Assembly: GCA_011763485.2 (NCBI GenBank)
Contig: JAANSK020264383.1
Location: 1 to 21,815, forward strand
Source of the DNA: Isoetes engelmannii
Taxonomy: Eukaryota; Streptophyta; Lycopodiopsida; Isoetales; Isoetaceae
Length of the DNA stretch: 21,815 nucleotides
Reading direction: 5' to 3'
The notes under the pieces were generated by a model. That model did not search any database. It saw only the letters and a list, made by a program, of their open reading frames with translations, and was not told the origin of the DNA. Positions 1 through 8,885 of the stretch are shown here, piece by piece (the stretch's first letter is position 1; every line of letters starts with the position of its first letter). The translations under genes were made by a program, and so were the position numbers.

Positions 1-979
1 TATTTGGTTCCCCAAAATGTACCAAAAAATGTACCCAAAAAATGTACAAATTTGTCCTTCAATTCAGTACAATGTACATACACCCTTTCATGCTTTTACC
101 CTTCACCCTAGCAAGAGCTGCCACCATGCCCGCCATACCACCCAGAGTGGAAAAGGTGTCCAGCCACACATCCTGGCACTGTGCTGAGAATTCCACATCC
201 TTCAATAGCCGGGTGTTCAAACAAAACATCGTCCTAGAAGGCCGAGGAATAACACCACCTCACCCAGACACCAACTGAGGGTAGTGGTCAGAGACCGAGG
301 AGGCCAAAATGTTCTGCCTGCGCAACGAAGGCGCACCATCCAGAGCGATAGGAGAACCATAGCACCGATCATGCCTAGCATATGCACGGCCTGCCCCAAT
401 CTGCCGATTACAGTAATGAAAGACAAATCCCCTGGAACCTCCACCATAGCCACATCCTGCATCAGACGTGACCACTGATCCTTCTCAAAGCCGTGCACCA
501 CTTGTATGCCAGGGCCAGTGCAATCCATCGCTCTCTCCACCATATTAAAAATCCCCTAAGAGCAACCACGCAACCTGCAAACTCCCAAGGCCCCGTAGCT
601 TGTGCCTGATAGTGGCCCACAACGCCTCTCATCGAGATGGCTGATTCGAAGCATAAACATTGACGATCCCCCACTCCTAACCACCCTCAAACCACTTGAT
701 GATCGTCCAGCATCCAAATTTATCAGCTGCAGAATATGTGACATGCACATCCATCCTCCACGCAATCAAGGTGCCCCCACTAGTCCGCCCTGAGGAAGAA
801 GCAACAGCTGCAAACTGGCGACCATACAGCAAACGGGACATATCCCCCCTGTGACGCTTGTGCTCCTGCGGGCAAACAATAGCAGGGTGCATCTGCCGCA
901 GTGCCAAAGAGATACGGGCCCTCTTGCCACTAGAGGACCGCACCCCCCACATATTCCAACTCAGAATCGACCTATTCAT
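1..979 (-). pseudogene. LINE ORF2, endonuclease domain and linker, frameshifted and partial
   Basis: The endonuclease nicks target DNA to prime reverse transcription. From the ATG at 979 the frame opens with NRSILSWNMWG (motif I Asn) and has QEHK with the catalytic Glu at about 863-865. After a frameshift near 690 comes GIVNVYASNQPSR, then a stop, then AWLLLGDF at 548-556 followed, after one extra base at 547, by NMVERAMDC. A further shifted frame gives RQIGAGRAYARHDR and SSVSDHYP (about 275-292), matching the RLDR and SDH motifs at the end of this domain. The linker FCLNTRLLKDVEF follows near 185-230. Motif order is complete, but at least four frame breaks and one stop make it non-functional. 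The reverse transcriptase is outside the window. Confidence 0.88.
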
Positions 980-1282
980 CCCGAAGAAGGAGAATGAGCC
1001 CTTGCACGCCTACCCACCAGGCCATCCAACTCCTCCAAACCATCATCTAGGGCCAAAGGGTTAATTGCACCAACCTGCTCTACCTCAACAGCCCAAGACG
1101 TACGGCGAGCTCCCCCACCTGCCTGCTGCCTGACCTCCCTAGCAGAAGGAAACCCGCCTCCTGCATCACGCACCTCACCACCAGGTCCATACCCCCCTGC
1201 TGCATCAACCTCCCCATGGCCCCAAGCATCCCCTGATGGAGCAGCCTCAGAACTGCTAAGTACAAGCCTGCCGCCATCCCAG

Positions 1283-1393
1283 CCCATAGCAGAACCACCA
1301 CAGCCACGACCCCTAGCAAAACCCCTCCGGCCCATAGCCAAACCGCCACGGCCCCTAGCCAAGCCACCACGGCCCCTGCCTGGGCCACCACGT
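1283..1393 (-). repeat. Five 21-bp units encoding RGG-like heptapeptides
   Basis: Units at 1283-1303, 1310-1330, 1331-1351, 1352-1372 and 1373-1393 encode GRGGLAR-type heptads on the minus strand; a 6-bp interruption separates the first two. They make up the basic Gly/Arg tract of the ORF1-like protein. Confidence 0.8.
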
Positions 1394-2299
1394 CCTGTAG
1401 TCCCAACAGGGAGGAGGCAACCCTGATCCTCACCACCATAGCCCGCAACTCTCCGCCAACATCTCCTCACCCAACTCAACAGGTACCTCCTTGACACCTT
1501 CAGCTCGATCCCCAGCTACCCCTGGTGCTGCCTCAAGATCACGGGGCAACTCAATGAAAGGAAACATACGCTGAATTTCGGCACCATTGAGAAGCTTCAA
1601 CCGGAAAAACAAAGTGCCATGAACCGCTCCGCACGGAAAGAGAAGTCAATCCACGGATTCTCTGGAAGCAGGTCCTTCAAATCCACGGAATGATGCTCGT
1701 CCACAAAAAATCTGAGGGCCTCCTCAACCCGAGTTGCCCGGTGCTCCGGAGCCTTCCTCTTCATCCAATCAGAGAAACCCGGCCGAGTGACACGAGCAAT
1801 TGTGTCGCGACCTTTCCAAGCAGAGCGCACAAGATTAGGGGCAGCAACCCTGGCATCCTGACACGCATCCACAGCAACCCCGGATAGAGAGACATCCCTG
1901 CTCTCTGAGGTTTGCACCACATGAGCCTGCTGCCCTGCTATGGGCTGCTGCCCTCCACCCAAACTTACAGCAGCATGGCCATCTCCCAGCCCCTTAGAAG
2001 GGGGCATACCCATCCCCCCTTGCCCCCAGGCCTCCCCAACTTCCATGACCTCCTCCCGCGCAGCAAAACCGGCCCCAATTGCTGGGCCGGACTGATTATC
2101 CGACCCCGTCTCAAGCGGGGGCATGCTAGAAGGCAGTACAACCGGGCTTTCCAAGCCACAATGCAATCCACAGAAGCTATCGAATCAAATTGAGAAAGGG
2201 AACAATCCACAGACCGATCACCAGAAGGGGGTTCCAAGAGAGAGCGCATCTCTGCCAACCGAATTCGCTTCGCATCCAACACAAACTTCTCAGCTTCCA

Positions 2300-2685
2300 C
2301 GCTATCCAAAGAATCTCGAGCATCTAAACCTCCCTCCACAGACATCGCCCTTCCTTTCGCCTGCTGCAAACCAGTCTGCACCTCCACTCCCATACCTGGG
2401 AAGGCGTATCACCACCCACATCCTTCTCCATAGCCATCGGCCCACCCTGGGCCTGCTGCAAAGCGTTCTGCACAACCCCTCCCATACCTTGGGAGGGCAA
2501 TTCACCATCCAAATCTCTCTCCATATCCATCGGTCCACCCTAGGCCTACTGCGAGCCAACCTGCCCAGCCACTCCCATACCCTGGGAGGGCAATTCACCA
2601 TCCAAATCTCTCTCCATATCCATCGGCCCACCCTGGGCCTGCTGCGAGCCAGTCTGCACCGCCACTCCCATACCCTGGGAAGGCA
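2300..2685 (-). repeat. Four tandem 93-bp units (31 codons) in LINE ORF1
   Basis: The block around CTCCCATACC recurs with matching bases at 2388, 2480, 2573 and 2666, giving periods of 92, 93 and 93 bp. Read on the minus strand the units encode variants of PSQGMGVAVQTGSQQAQGGP followed by MDMERDLDGEL. The second and third units of the plus strand are close copies; the leftmost (2388) is the most diverged and has lost one base, which shifts the frame. Confidence 0.85.
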
Positions 2686-2940
2686 TATCGGTTGCCTTTG
2701 GGCCTGGTAGAGCCCTTCTCCTCGCCATGTCTCTGGGTTTCAAACCCAAGCCATGGATTTCCATTGATCTGGCAGCCCTGGGCTGTGATTCCGACCGTGT
2801 TGGAGCCATCACCAGTGACCTCCTCAGTTGTCTTCACCAACCGACCTGCCTAGTCGCGTCCGCTGTCTGCACCTGCGCCATTTCGTCGTAAGCTGTAGTC
2901 CCCATCTTTTGTCCATCCTCTTCCTTGCAGATTGAACAAG

Positions 2941-3463
2941 TTTTTTGCAAAGAATGGCATATCCTTTGGTTATTTAAAATCTAAATTCTAGGCCTATTGT
3001 CGGACCATATCTGACATCACAAGTAACTCTGTCAAGGCAACAAAGGAAGCATCAAAGGAGTCTAGTCCACGTTACACAATCCTCAAGCAAATCAAAGGGA
3101 TAGTAGCTTTCACCTATCAGTCTCCAGCCTCTGAGAACGATAAAAATTAATTCAATTTTGAAAATGTTATAGTCTAGATTAAACCTCTATCGATTGCAAA
3201 GAATCTTCCAAAGATGTTGGTTCATAGTAAAAGGGAAAGGCCAAGTTGGTAATCTACTATTTGATACTTGAACCACCAACATGTCTACCAACTTAGCTGA
3301 CATTCTAACATTTACCAAGCCTTATCAAATATTATTTAATTGCAAGATTTGGAAGAACGTAATTAATTTTTCAAACCATTTGGTTAAATTTATCACAATA
3401 AATATATATTTCAGAGTTTGTACTTGCCTTGCCCAATTAGTATTAAAACATCCCATCAATCAT
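2941..3463. other. No gene seen; AT-rich spacer between two LINE copies
   Basis: Only short unsupported frames occur here. No repeat, RNA gene or splice-linked coding was recognised. Confidence 0.6.
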
Positions 3464-4380
3464 TGAATTGAATTATCCTTTATTGTCCACGGAGGCCAAT
3501 CGGCCTATAGGACCCAATACAAGAGCGCAACAGGCGTATTACTGTCGCGATTAAAAAAATCCCCGCCCGAAGGGTTTTCGAGGGAGAGACCATAGCAGCA
3601 ATAAATATGCTGACAAGCTGTACAAATATACATGATGAAGTATATACACGCGTTAGGTGGTTGCCCAGGGCCATATCTGAGCCCTCATGTCCATAACCTC
3701 CTAAATGTATGATCCCAGTGATTGCACTGAGGCCGTGCTCAATATCATGTGTAGCAGCTCATCAGGTCTGACCAACAAAGCATAGCGTATTCATATTTGA
3801 TTGTACGTCGGGCAACTTTGGAAAGTGTGGCATTCACCTTCAACAGCTACCATCTGGCAGCATTGTCAAAGCCTACCCTGGCATGGTTCTCCAGTCCATC
3901 TTCCTGTCTCAATTCGAAGATGGTTTGCACCTGTGGGAATGGAGGCAATGAGCCTATGCTTTTTCCTGGGCAGATGGGAACGCAATTAGCATCGCTCCAT
4001 CATGGAATTTATATGGTGCTTATAATGTGCTATTTTGACCTATTTTAGGACCCTAGGATCCCAAAGCTTGATAAGGAAACAAATGTCAAGATAAAGCCTC
4101 ATGATGTCGCGATTTGCCTCTGTTTCCACCTGTAAGCACCTGTGCACCTGGATATTCCATCTAGCTAGCCACTGAGCTCTCTTATCCTTCCAACAGGTCT
4201 TGAGGCACTGCGGTCCCATTGCTATTTGGTTGCATTAATTTTGTGACGCAAGTTTATCACAAACTTGATTAGCATGCTTTGAAGCTTAATTGGGAGGGCC
4301 CTATGTCCAAAGATAATGTTGTCCCATGCGTAAGTTAGAGGTTGAAATTGTTGTACCCAGTCGGCCTCAAGAAAAATCCA
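3464..4380 (-). mobile_element. LINE copy 2, 5'-truncated 3' end (C-terminal ORF2 plus 3' UTR)
   Basis: A minus-strand frame from about 4375 to the stop at 3653-3655 reads ADWVQQFQPLTYAWDNIIFG, then LPIKLQSMLIKF, and after one frameshift near 4220 runs through CWKDKRAQWLARWNIQ and HLRIETGRWTGEP into a C-terminal Cys/His cluster (QCC, then VEGECHTFQSC at about 3790-3865). This is the end of a non-LTR retrotransposon polyprotein downstream of the reverse transcriptase. About five in-frame stops break it. The 3' UTR runs to a short TTGAATTGAAT-type tail near 3464-3476. Truncation upstream near 4380 fits incomplete reverse transcription. It cannot be the missing part of copy 1, which continues leftwards. 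Confidence 0.85.
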
Positions 4381-4498
4381 AAAATATATTATAACCATTG
4401 AACTTTGTGCTCAAAGGAAACTAGAGATGCCTACTTTTGCTTAACTGCTCCTTTCTTTCTGATGAAAGAATCATGCTTTGTTAAAAAAAATTGATTAT
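4381..4498. other. Short spacer, no gene seen
   Basis: AT-rich sequence between the truncated LINE and the pyrophosphatase relic. Nothing is supported. Confidence 0.5.
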
Positions 4499-4923
4499 TT
4501 ACTTCTTTGATTCCAATGTAATAGCTTGGCTTAGAATTCTCAGGCGTTCTTTGCCAGAGATGAAGACATGAGCATCCATTCCATTTGTATATTCAATATA
4601 TTTCTTGGAAGAGCTTTTACACTGTTTCGCATGATACTTGAGGTTATTTTTTCTGAGCTTCTTCAAGGAAATATGCCCTAAATCCACATCACAGGTATAT
4701 TTCTTGGAAGCATCTTTACACTCTTCCACAGGATATTTCCGGTTATTTTTTCTCAACTTCTTCAAAGGCAACATGCACTAAATCCGCACCATAAACATCT
4801 GCAAGACGGATTAGGTTCAAAAACACATAAAAAATCTCCTGTTCCAAGTGCTCTTTCTGAGCATGGCTCCATCCAGGAAGTCCCCTTTCAACCCATTGGA
4901 AAATCTCAGACAGCTCTCCAACC
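4499..4923 (-). pseudogene. MazG-like dCTP pyrophosphatase 1 (DCTPP1-type) pseudogene, terminal block duplicated
   Basis: The family hydrolyses dCTP and modified dNTPs to the monophosphate, cleaning the nucleotide pool. On the minus strand, starting right after an AG at about 4923, the frame reads VGELSEIFQWVERGLPGW, then QKEHLEQEIFYVFLNLIRLADVYGADLVHVA. This follows the order of the family: GELxE metal-binding helix, linker, second acidic helix, LADVxGxDL. A one-base insertion in the run near 4766 then ends the frame. In the shifted frame the C-terminal block LKKLRKNNRKYPVEECKDAS is followed by a second version (LRKNNLKYHAKQCKSSSKKY), ending at a stop at 4499. The second metal motif (normally EExxD) reads QEIFY, so catalysis would be lost. 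The N-terminal exon is missing. Family assignment is confident; loss of function is inferred from the frameshift, missing residues and missing 5' exon. Confidence 0.82.
4599..4796 (-). repeat. Two tandem 99-bp copies of the terminal pyrophosphatase coding block
   Basis: TATTTCTTGGAAG begins at 4599 and again at 4698, and the homology continues through TTATTTTTTCT and CTTCTTCAA. Each copy encodes about 33 residues of the C-terminal helix and the SSKKY tail. The copies have diverged clearly, so the duplication is not recent. Confidence 0.85.
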
Positions 4924-5340
4924 CTTGGTTTTTGTCCTCTTTAAAATAATTCAACATATGTAACAGACTCAAAGGCACAAAACCACATCATAATGCAGTA
5001 GTTTGAAGCAGGTTTTGACATATTGTTTAAACACGAGATATTCTATTTTTTGCCCCCCAAAACACGAAATATGCTCAAACTCAAACACCACATCACATTG
5101 TTTAGTTTAAGGTCAAGCCACTAGACAACAACCCTTGGTTTTCGTCCTCTTAAGAATAATTCAACATATGTAACAGACTCGAAGGCACAAAACCACATCA
5201 TAATGTAGTAGTTTGAAGCAGGTTTTGACATATTGTTTAAACACGAAATATTCTATGTTTTGCCCCCCAAAACACGAAATATGCTCAAACTCAAACACCA
5301 CACCACATTGTTTAGTTTAAGGTCAAGCCACTAGATAGCA
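4921..5340. repeat. Two tandem 210-bp copies next to the pyrophosphatase exon border
   Basis: ACCCTTGGTT starts at 4921 and at 5131, and the following 210 bases match with only scattered substitutions up to CAAGCCACTAGA. The left copy abuts the apparent 3' splice site of the pyrophosphatase exon, so it may be duplicated intron sequence. No coding is seen in it. Confidence 0.9.
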
Positions 5341-5386
5341 TCCAATTGGACATGTGACCACACACCACATGCGACATGCGTTTGTT

Positions 5387-5488
5387 GGGATTTGACCCCC
5401 AACAGTCCGAAGTACGATTCGAGACCGATGGGATTTGACCCCCAACACTTCAGATGGCGATTCTGGGTGGTCTCGAGCTCGAGACCAC
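5387..5488. repeat. 43-bp direct duplication followed by a 22-bp perfect palindrome
   Basis: GGGATTTGACCCCCAACA occurs at 5387-5404 and 5430-5447, and the sequence after it is also similar. At 5467-5488 lies a perfect palindrome centred on CTCGAGCTCGAG. On the minus strand the repeated block (GGGGTCAAATCCC) resembles an RNA polymerase III B box, so a SINE relic is possible, but no convincing A box was found. Confidence 0.7.
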
Positions 5489-5593
5489 ATGGCTCTGGAT
5501 CTAGTGTGTTACCACTTCTCCTGAAACCCAGTCGACATATTGCCAATAAGAATAAAATGAGTTAGACATAGAAGTCATGGGAAGTTTTTTCAA

Positions 5594-5602
5594 TATAAAT
5601 AG
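5594..5602 (+). promoter_or_regulatory. Possible TATA box (TATAAATAG)
   Basis: TATAAATAG matches the plant TATA consensus well. No recognised gene starts downstream on this strand, so it may belong to a decayed element or be chance. Confidence 0.25.
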
Positions 5603-5784
5603 GCCTATCACTACCTATATAATTCTTTCCAATTTCTGTTCGCACTAAATAGGATCGATATTTTTGGGCTGAGAGTAGCCTCTACGCTTGACACATACAC
5701 TTTTTTGTTCCTTGCTAAATCTTAAGAAGTAAAAACTATATTGTCAACATGTAAAAAGGGACGAATTTTCCCTTTTCCGGTGAT

Positions 5785-5930
5785 CTTAGCATTGCTTTGC
5801 TTGCAAGCAATACCCACTCGGGATTTTATGTGGAGCTATGGGAGATTGCAAGCAATCCCTGGCTTGCTAGGAGATCGCAAGCAATCCCTGGCTCTAGATC
5901 TTCCTTGATGTGCAAGCAATCTGTTTCCTT
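5785..5930. repeat. Degenerate GCAAGCAAT repeats
   Basis: GCAAGCAAT occurs four times within about 120 bp, and GCAAGCAATCCCTGGCT occurs twice about 31 bp apart. This is a small imperfect local duplication with no known role. Confidence 0.5.
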
Positions 5931-6152
5931 GCAAGGCTATATAAAGATCTGTTCCTGTTTGGCCATAGCCAAAAGCCAGGGTATTCCATTTCAGGTGGGG
6001 TATGGAGGTGTGGGGCTCCTTAGGTATGGCGGATCCGGATGTCTGCAAGGTCAATGTACGGCTAGATTGAAAGATGTGCCCTATTCTGCGCCCATGTTCT
6101 TACCCTGTTCTCACCGTATTTGGGGAAGCTGGATGATGGTGCATGTTTCTTG

Positions 6153-6345
6153 CTATGTCGGCACACCACATGAATGCATTAAGGAGCCAGTCAGTCCAGA
6201 CATCGCAGAGCTTTTTCTTGTAGAGTCCATGGCAGAAGAATCCACACTAGCCCTCTGTTTTCGCCCACTTTTCTGTTCCTTTGAAACTTTGGAGTCCAAA
6301 TCAAATGAAAAATCTGCTTCCCGCTTGAACATCTCGCTCAAAGAG
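6153..6345 (-). other. Coding-like frame of an unidentified protein (possible last exon)
   Basis: On the minus strand an open frame reads FKIRRPKSTSLSEMFKREAD, then a Ser/Lys-rich segment (SKVSKEQKSGRKQRAS, MDSTRKSSAMSGLTGS) and stops after SCGVPT at 6153. The upstream side (about 6345) is preceded by ATGACAG, a usable 3' splice site. Composition and charged/serine pattern look like a disordered, phosphorylatable region of a real protein. I do not recognise the family. The overlapping 246-codon plus-strand frame lacks such features and is probably its shadow. Confidence 0.35.
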
Positions 6346-7007
6346 GTCGATTTTGGCCTTCTAATCTTGAACCTGTCATTATTTTTGGTAAAACTTGCAT
6401 CGCTATTGTCAAAGCAAGCTGCGTCCAATCCCCCTTTGTGCACAAAGAACAGGACCCATCTGCAAATATGTGCCGCAATCCAAAATGTCTTCAAGTGCCA
6501 CCTGGATTTTCAAGTCTTTTTTGGGTTGGAACGATAACCATTCTTAGAGGAAGTAGCGAATGTAGTTTTGGCGCTCACCCTTGGATTTAGTAAGCTGAGA
6601 ACAGTTGCATTAGGCATAAAGGACTTTATTTCGCTCATCATTATTAGTCAATGGTGCAGTGGATATATCACAGCAGGTTTGCTGTGGTTGTATTTTTATG
6701 AGACACATCATGCATCTTTATTTTCGTGGATGTGATAATGCAAACTGGCTACTCATGCTCATGCTGACATTGATGTTCAGCAATATTCAAGAAAGATCAA
6801 TGTTATTAAACATCTGCAAGAAGTGCATGTTTCGATACTGGATTTTGTTCATATACAACTCTGGAATAATAAGTTCCACATCAGAAATGTATAATTTCAC
6901 TGCCATTTCAATGTAAGCTTAGGACGCTTAGAAGTTGTTTTCATTGAGGAGCCTGTTATGACATTGGCCATCTGCTATATGAGGCTACTACACTGCAAAA
7001 CTCGTAA
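6346..7007. other. No supported gene; possibly eroded 5' part of the SEN2-like relic
   Basis: Only short frames are seen. A segment near 6950-7000 (CYDIGHLLYEATTL) lies in the frame leading into the SEN2-like exon but cannot be matched to the family by eye. Confidence 0.4.
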
Positions 7008-7878
7008 TGTGCAAGGGATGCAAGCTCGGCAAACCTGGAAGAACTTTTATCACTTTGTCACGTAAGTGTATGATATTTCAAGATTTGAAGTGTAAATATG
7101 TATTCAATCTATCTAATGCTGCAAACAGGGCTATGCGAAACTCACAGGTGAGAGTGCTTAGATGGTCATGCAAACATTGAATGACCATTTTGTGGAGCAT
7201 TACAAAGCATATTCCCATTTCAGATTAAAAGGCTGGGTTCTGTTATCTGGTCCTCAATATGGAACAGATTTCATGGCTTATCGGCATCATCTAGCACTAG
7301 TTCATTCAGAGTATGTTCATTCAGCATACGTTTTGTCACAACTTTGAAAGACTTGGGTCTCCTCTCTAACAGGTTTGTTATTTTGACAGAAATGCAATAG
7401 TGGTGATTCTAGAAGGGGCTTCACCATTACAAATTAGTCGTTGGACTGAGGTTCAAAGAATGAATTGTCTATGTGCAATTGTTGCAATGGTACAGTTCTC
7501 TTTTGGTTTCATATTATGTTATGTGCTTGCCCTATTCATTGCTCAAGCTTTTGAAAATACAACTTGACATTTTTCATTCTGAAGTGTTATTTTAGCATCC
7601 AATGTTTAGTAGAGGGTCTTGGCATCCTCATTAACTTTGAGATCGATAATCAAAATATATTACGAACATTTTCCCCAAAGAATTTAAAATGTGGAAACTT
7701 GTTTTAGCCAGTGTGTTTCTATTGTGATATTGTTTTTTTTTTAATATAGACATTATTGCTTCTACACATCATTCCTAAGGGCAACACGAGCTTATCAAGT
7801 CCAAAATGCCTGGAGGATTATGCAGTGGATGAAGTGGAGGTCCGACGCTCGGCAGCCTTACAATTCCTGTCATTTTGA
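7008..7878 (+). pseudogene. tRNA-splicing endonuclease subunit SEN2-like relic with Lys-to-Met at the catalytic position
   Basis: SEN2 is a nuclease subunit that cuts introns out of pre-tRNA. Exon-like pieces: about 7008-7061 (NLEELLSLCH, GTAAGT donor), 7129-7310 (EHYKAYSHFRLKGW, LSGPQYGTDFMAYRHH, ALVHSE, GTATGT donor at 7311), 7390-7489 (NAIVVILEGA, RWTEVQRMNCLCAIVAM) and 7750-7878 (TLLLLHIIPKGN, SPKCLEDYAVDEVEVRR, stop). Introns 7311-7389 and 7490-7749 splice in frame. The catalytic Tyr (DFMAY) and His (LVHS) are kept, but the Lys expected in VAKTLL is Met (VAM joined to TLL), and the usual HSEY is HSEN. The first two exons do not join in frame (extra G at 7129-7130), and another frame break lies near 7160. 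The N-terminal part is not found. Family call is strong; I infer a pseudogene or a catalytically dead paralogue. Confidence 0.82.
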
Positions 7879-8770
7879 GCAAGTTATAAGGGGCATATGA
7901 AATTAAAATATTCAGAGAGGTCTATCTGACATAAATCAGAATGTCAACAACTCTTTTCTTGCCATACATGGAGGTGCAAACCTAGTGAAAAGGTTTTGCT
8001 TTACTGATATATCAAAGTTCAAATCCTTGCAATCTGCCATTTTTCTATGGGCAAAACCAATGAATGATAGCAATAGAATGTGCTAATGATATCAACTACT
8101 ATATGTACATAATCACGATCCAAATGGTTGCTAGGAGCGACTATTCTGAAAGTGGTTCAAATATTACTATCAGAGGATTCCAAATTGCAGGTACCGTGTG
8201 GTAATCATGGCTCCCAAGTCAACATAGACTGCACCTTCTATAACTTGGTGGTTTTAGGGGAGCATTTGGTGTGCCATATTTTTAGCTTTTGAAGATGCGT
8301 ACATTGTTAAACCATAATCCAACATTATCTTCAAGCTTAAGGAAAAAAAAACCATGCATCACAGTATGTTTATAGCTTGCAAACATACATTATTTTGAGA
8401 GGTAGTGCTAAGAAATAAAATTGGTTGGTTCTATTGGAAGATGTTAATATTTGCTATCTATTTTTGAGAATTAACAATCAGAATTGTCATCTAGCTTGCC
8501 AAATGTGAGATATTTGTTTCAACAACGGTGCGAGCTCATAAGGCATCGAGAACAAGTGAATCCAAAGAATTTAGACAACAAGTATTTGATTCATTTTTTT
8601 ACATAAGGGCCGTGAAAAAGAGAAATGTGGCCGCCACGATAAATTTATTGTAGCAGTATGGACTTGTATTTATGGGCATGCCAAAATCAAGGTCACTGGG
8701 CCATTCTCCTATCCAGAAATAGTTGAACCATTGAGAAAGAATGAAATAATATGCCCTAAATAAAGTATGC
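7879..8770. other. Spacer upstream of the dioxygenase gene; no gene seen
   Basis: AT-rich sequence with stops in all frames. It presumably contains the dioxygenase promoter, but no specific cis-element is claimed. Confidence 0.6.
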
Positions 8771-8850
8771 TATAAGTAAGCCAAATATTCTTGGGTGCAG
8801 TACATACATTGAATGAAGACTAAAATGGAGAAGGGAGCCATGTATATATT
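8771..8850 (+). promoter_or_regulatory. Candidate TATA boxes of the dioxygenase gene
   Basis: TATAAGTA at 8771-8778 would give a 5' UTR of roughly 80 bases. TATATATT at 8843-8850 lies only 36 bases before the ATG and would leave a very short leader. The first is more plausible; neither is proven. Confidence 0.3.
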
Positions 8851-8885
8851 CCAAATGAGAAGAGAGGAGCATTTTGAAGGAAGCA

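Larger units (their letters stand above)
976..2905 (-). pseudogene. LINE ORF1-like protein, frameshifted
   Basis: ORF1 of plant LINEs encodes an RNA-binding protein that packages the element's transcript. Here it is spread over several frames: a start region near 2905 or 2812, a block of four 31-residue repeats (about 2300-2685), a frame from 2166 to 1597, a frame from 1612 to 1430, and a Gly/Arg-rich frame from 1497 to 976. The 1597-2166 and 1430-1612 frames join naturally near 1610 if one base is shifted. The Gly/Arg-rich part carries five GRGGLAR-like heptapeptides, an RGG-box-like nucleic-acid-binding region. I see neither a CCHC zinc knuckle nor a clear DUF4283-type domain, so assignment to ORF1 rests on position directly before the endonuclease ORF. 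The last codons overlap the ORF2 start as ATGA. Confidence 0.65.
1..2940 (-). mobile_element. LINE (non-LTR retrotransposon) copy 1, 5' half, decayed, cut by the window edge
   Basis: On the minus strand an ORF1-like region (about 2905 to 976) is followed by the apurinic endonuclease (EN) part of ORF2 (979 to the left edge), which is the usual plant L1-type order. Reverse transcriptase would lie left of position 1 and is not in the window. Frameshifts and stops in both reading frames show the copy is dead. The 5' limit is set only roughly, just upstream of the first plausible ORF1 start near 2903-2905. The clade is inferred from the EN motifs and order, not from a database match. Confidence 0.85.

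Noticed and set aside
42-278. Plus-strand 78-codon frame
   Set aside because: It is the antisense of the LINE endonuclease-reverse transcriptase linker.
3464-4380. Joining LINE copy 2 to LINE copy 1 as one element
   Set aside because: Both are on the minus strand, but copy 2 (a 3' end) lies upstream of copy 1's 5' end, so the order is wrong for one element.
4921-5340. CRISPR-like or LTR interpretation of the 210-bp repeats
   Set aside because: There are only two adjacent copies with no spacer and no internal region between them. It is a simple tandem duplication.
5797-6537. 246-codon plus-strand open frame, among the longest in the window
   Set aside because: Low-complexity cysteine/leucine-rich product without motifs, overlapping local GCAAGCAAT repeats. 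The opposite strand at 6153-6345 looks more protein-like, so this is probably a chance or shadow frame.
8874-8885. In-frame TTG upstream of the dioxygenase ATG as a start
   Set aside because: Plant nuclear genes start at ATG. The ATG at 8886 gives the normal N terminus of the family.
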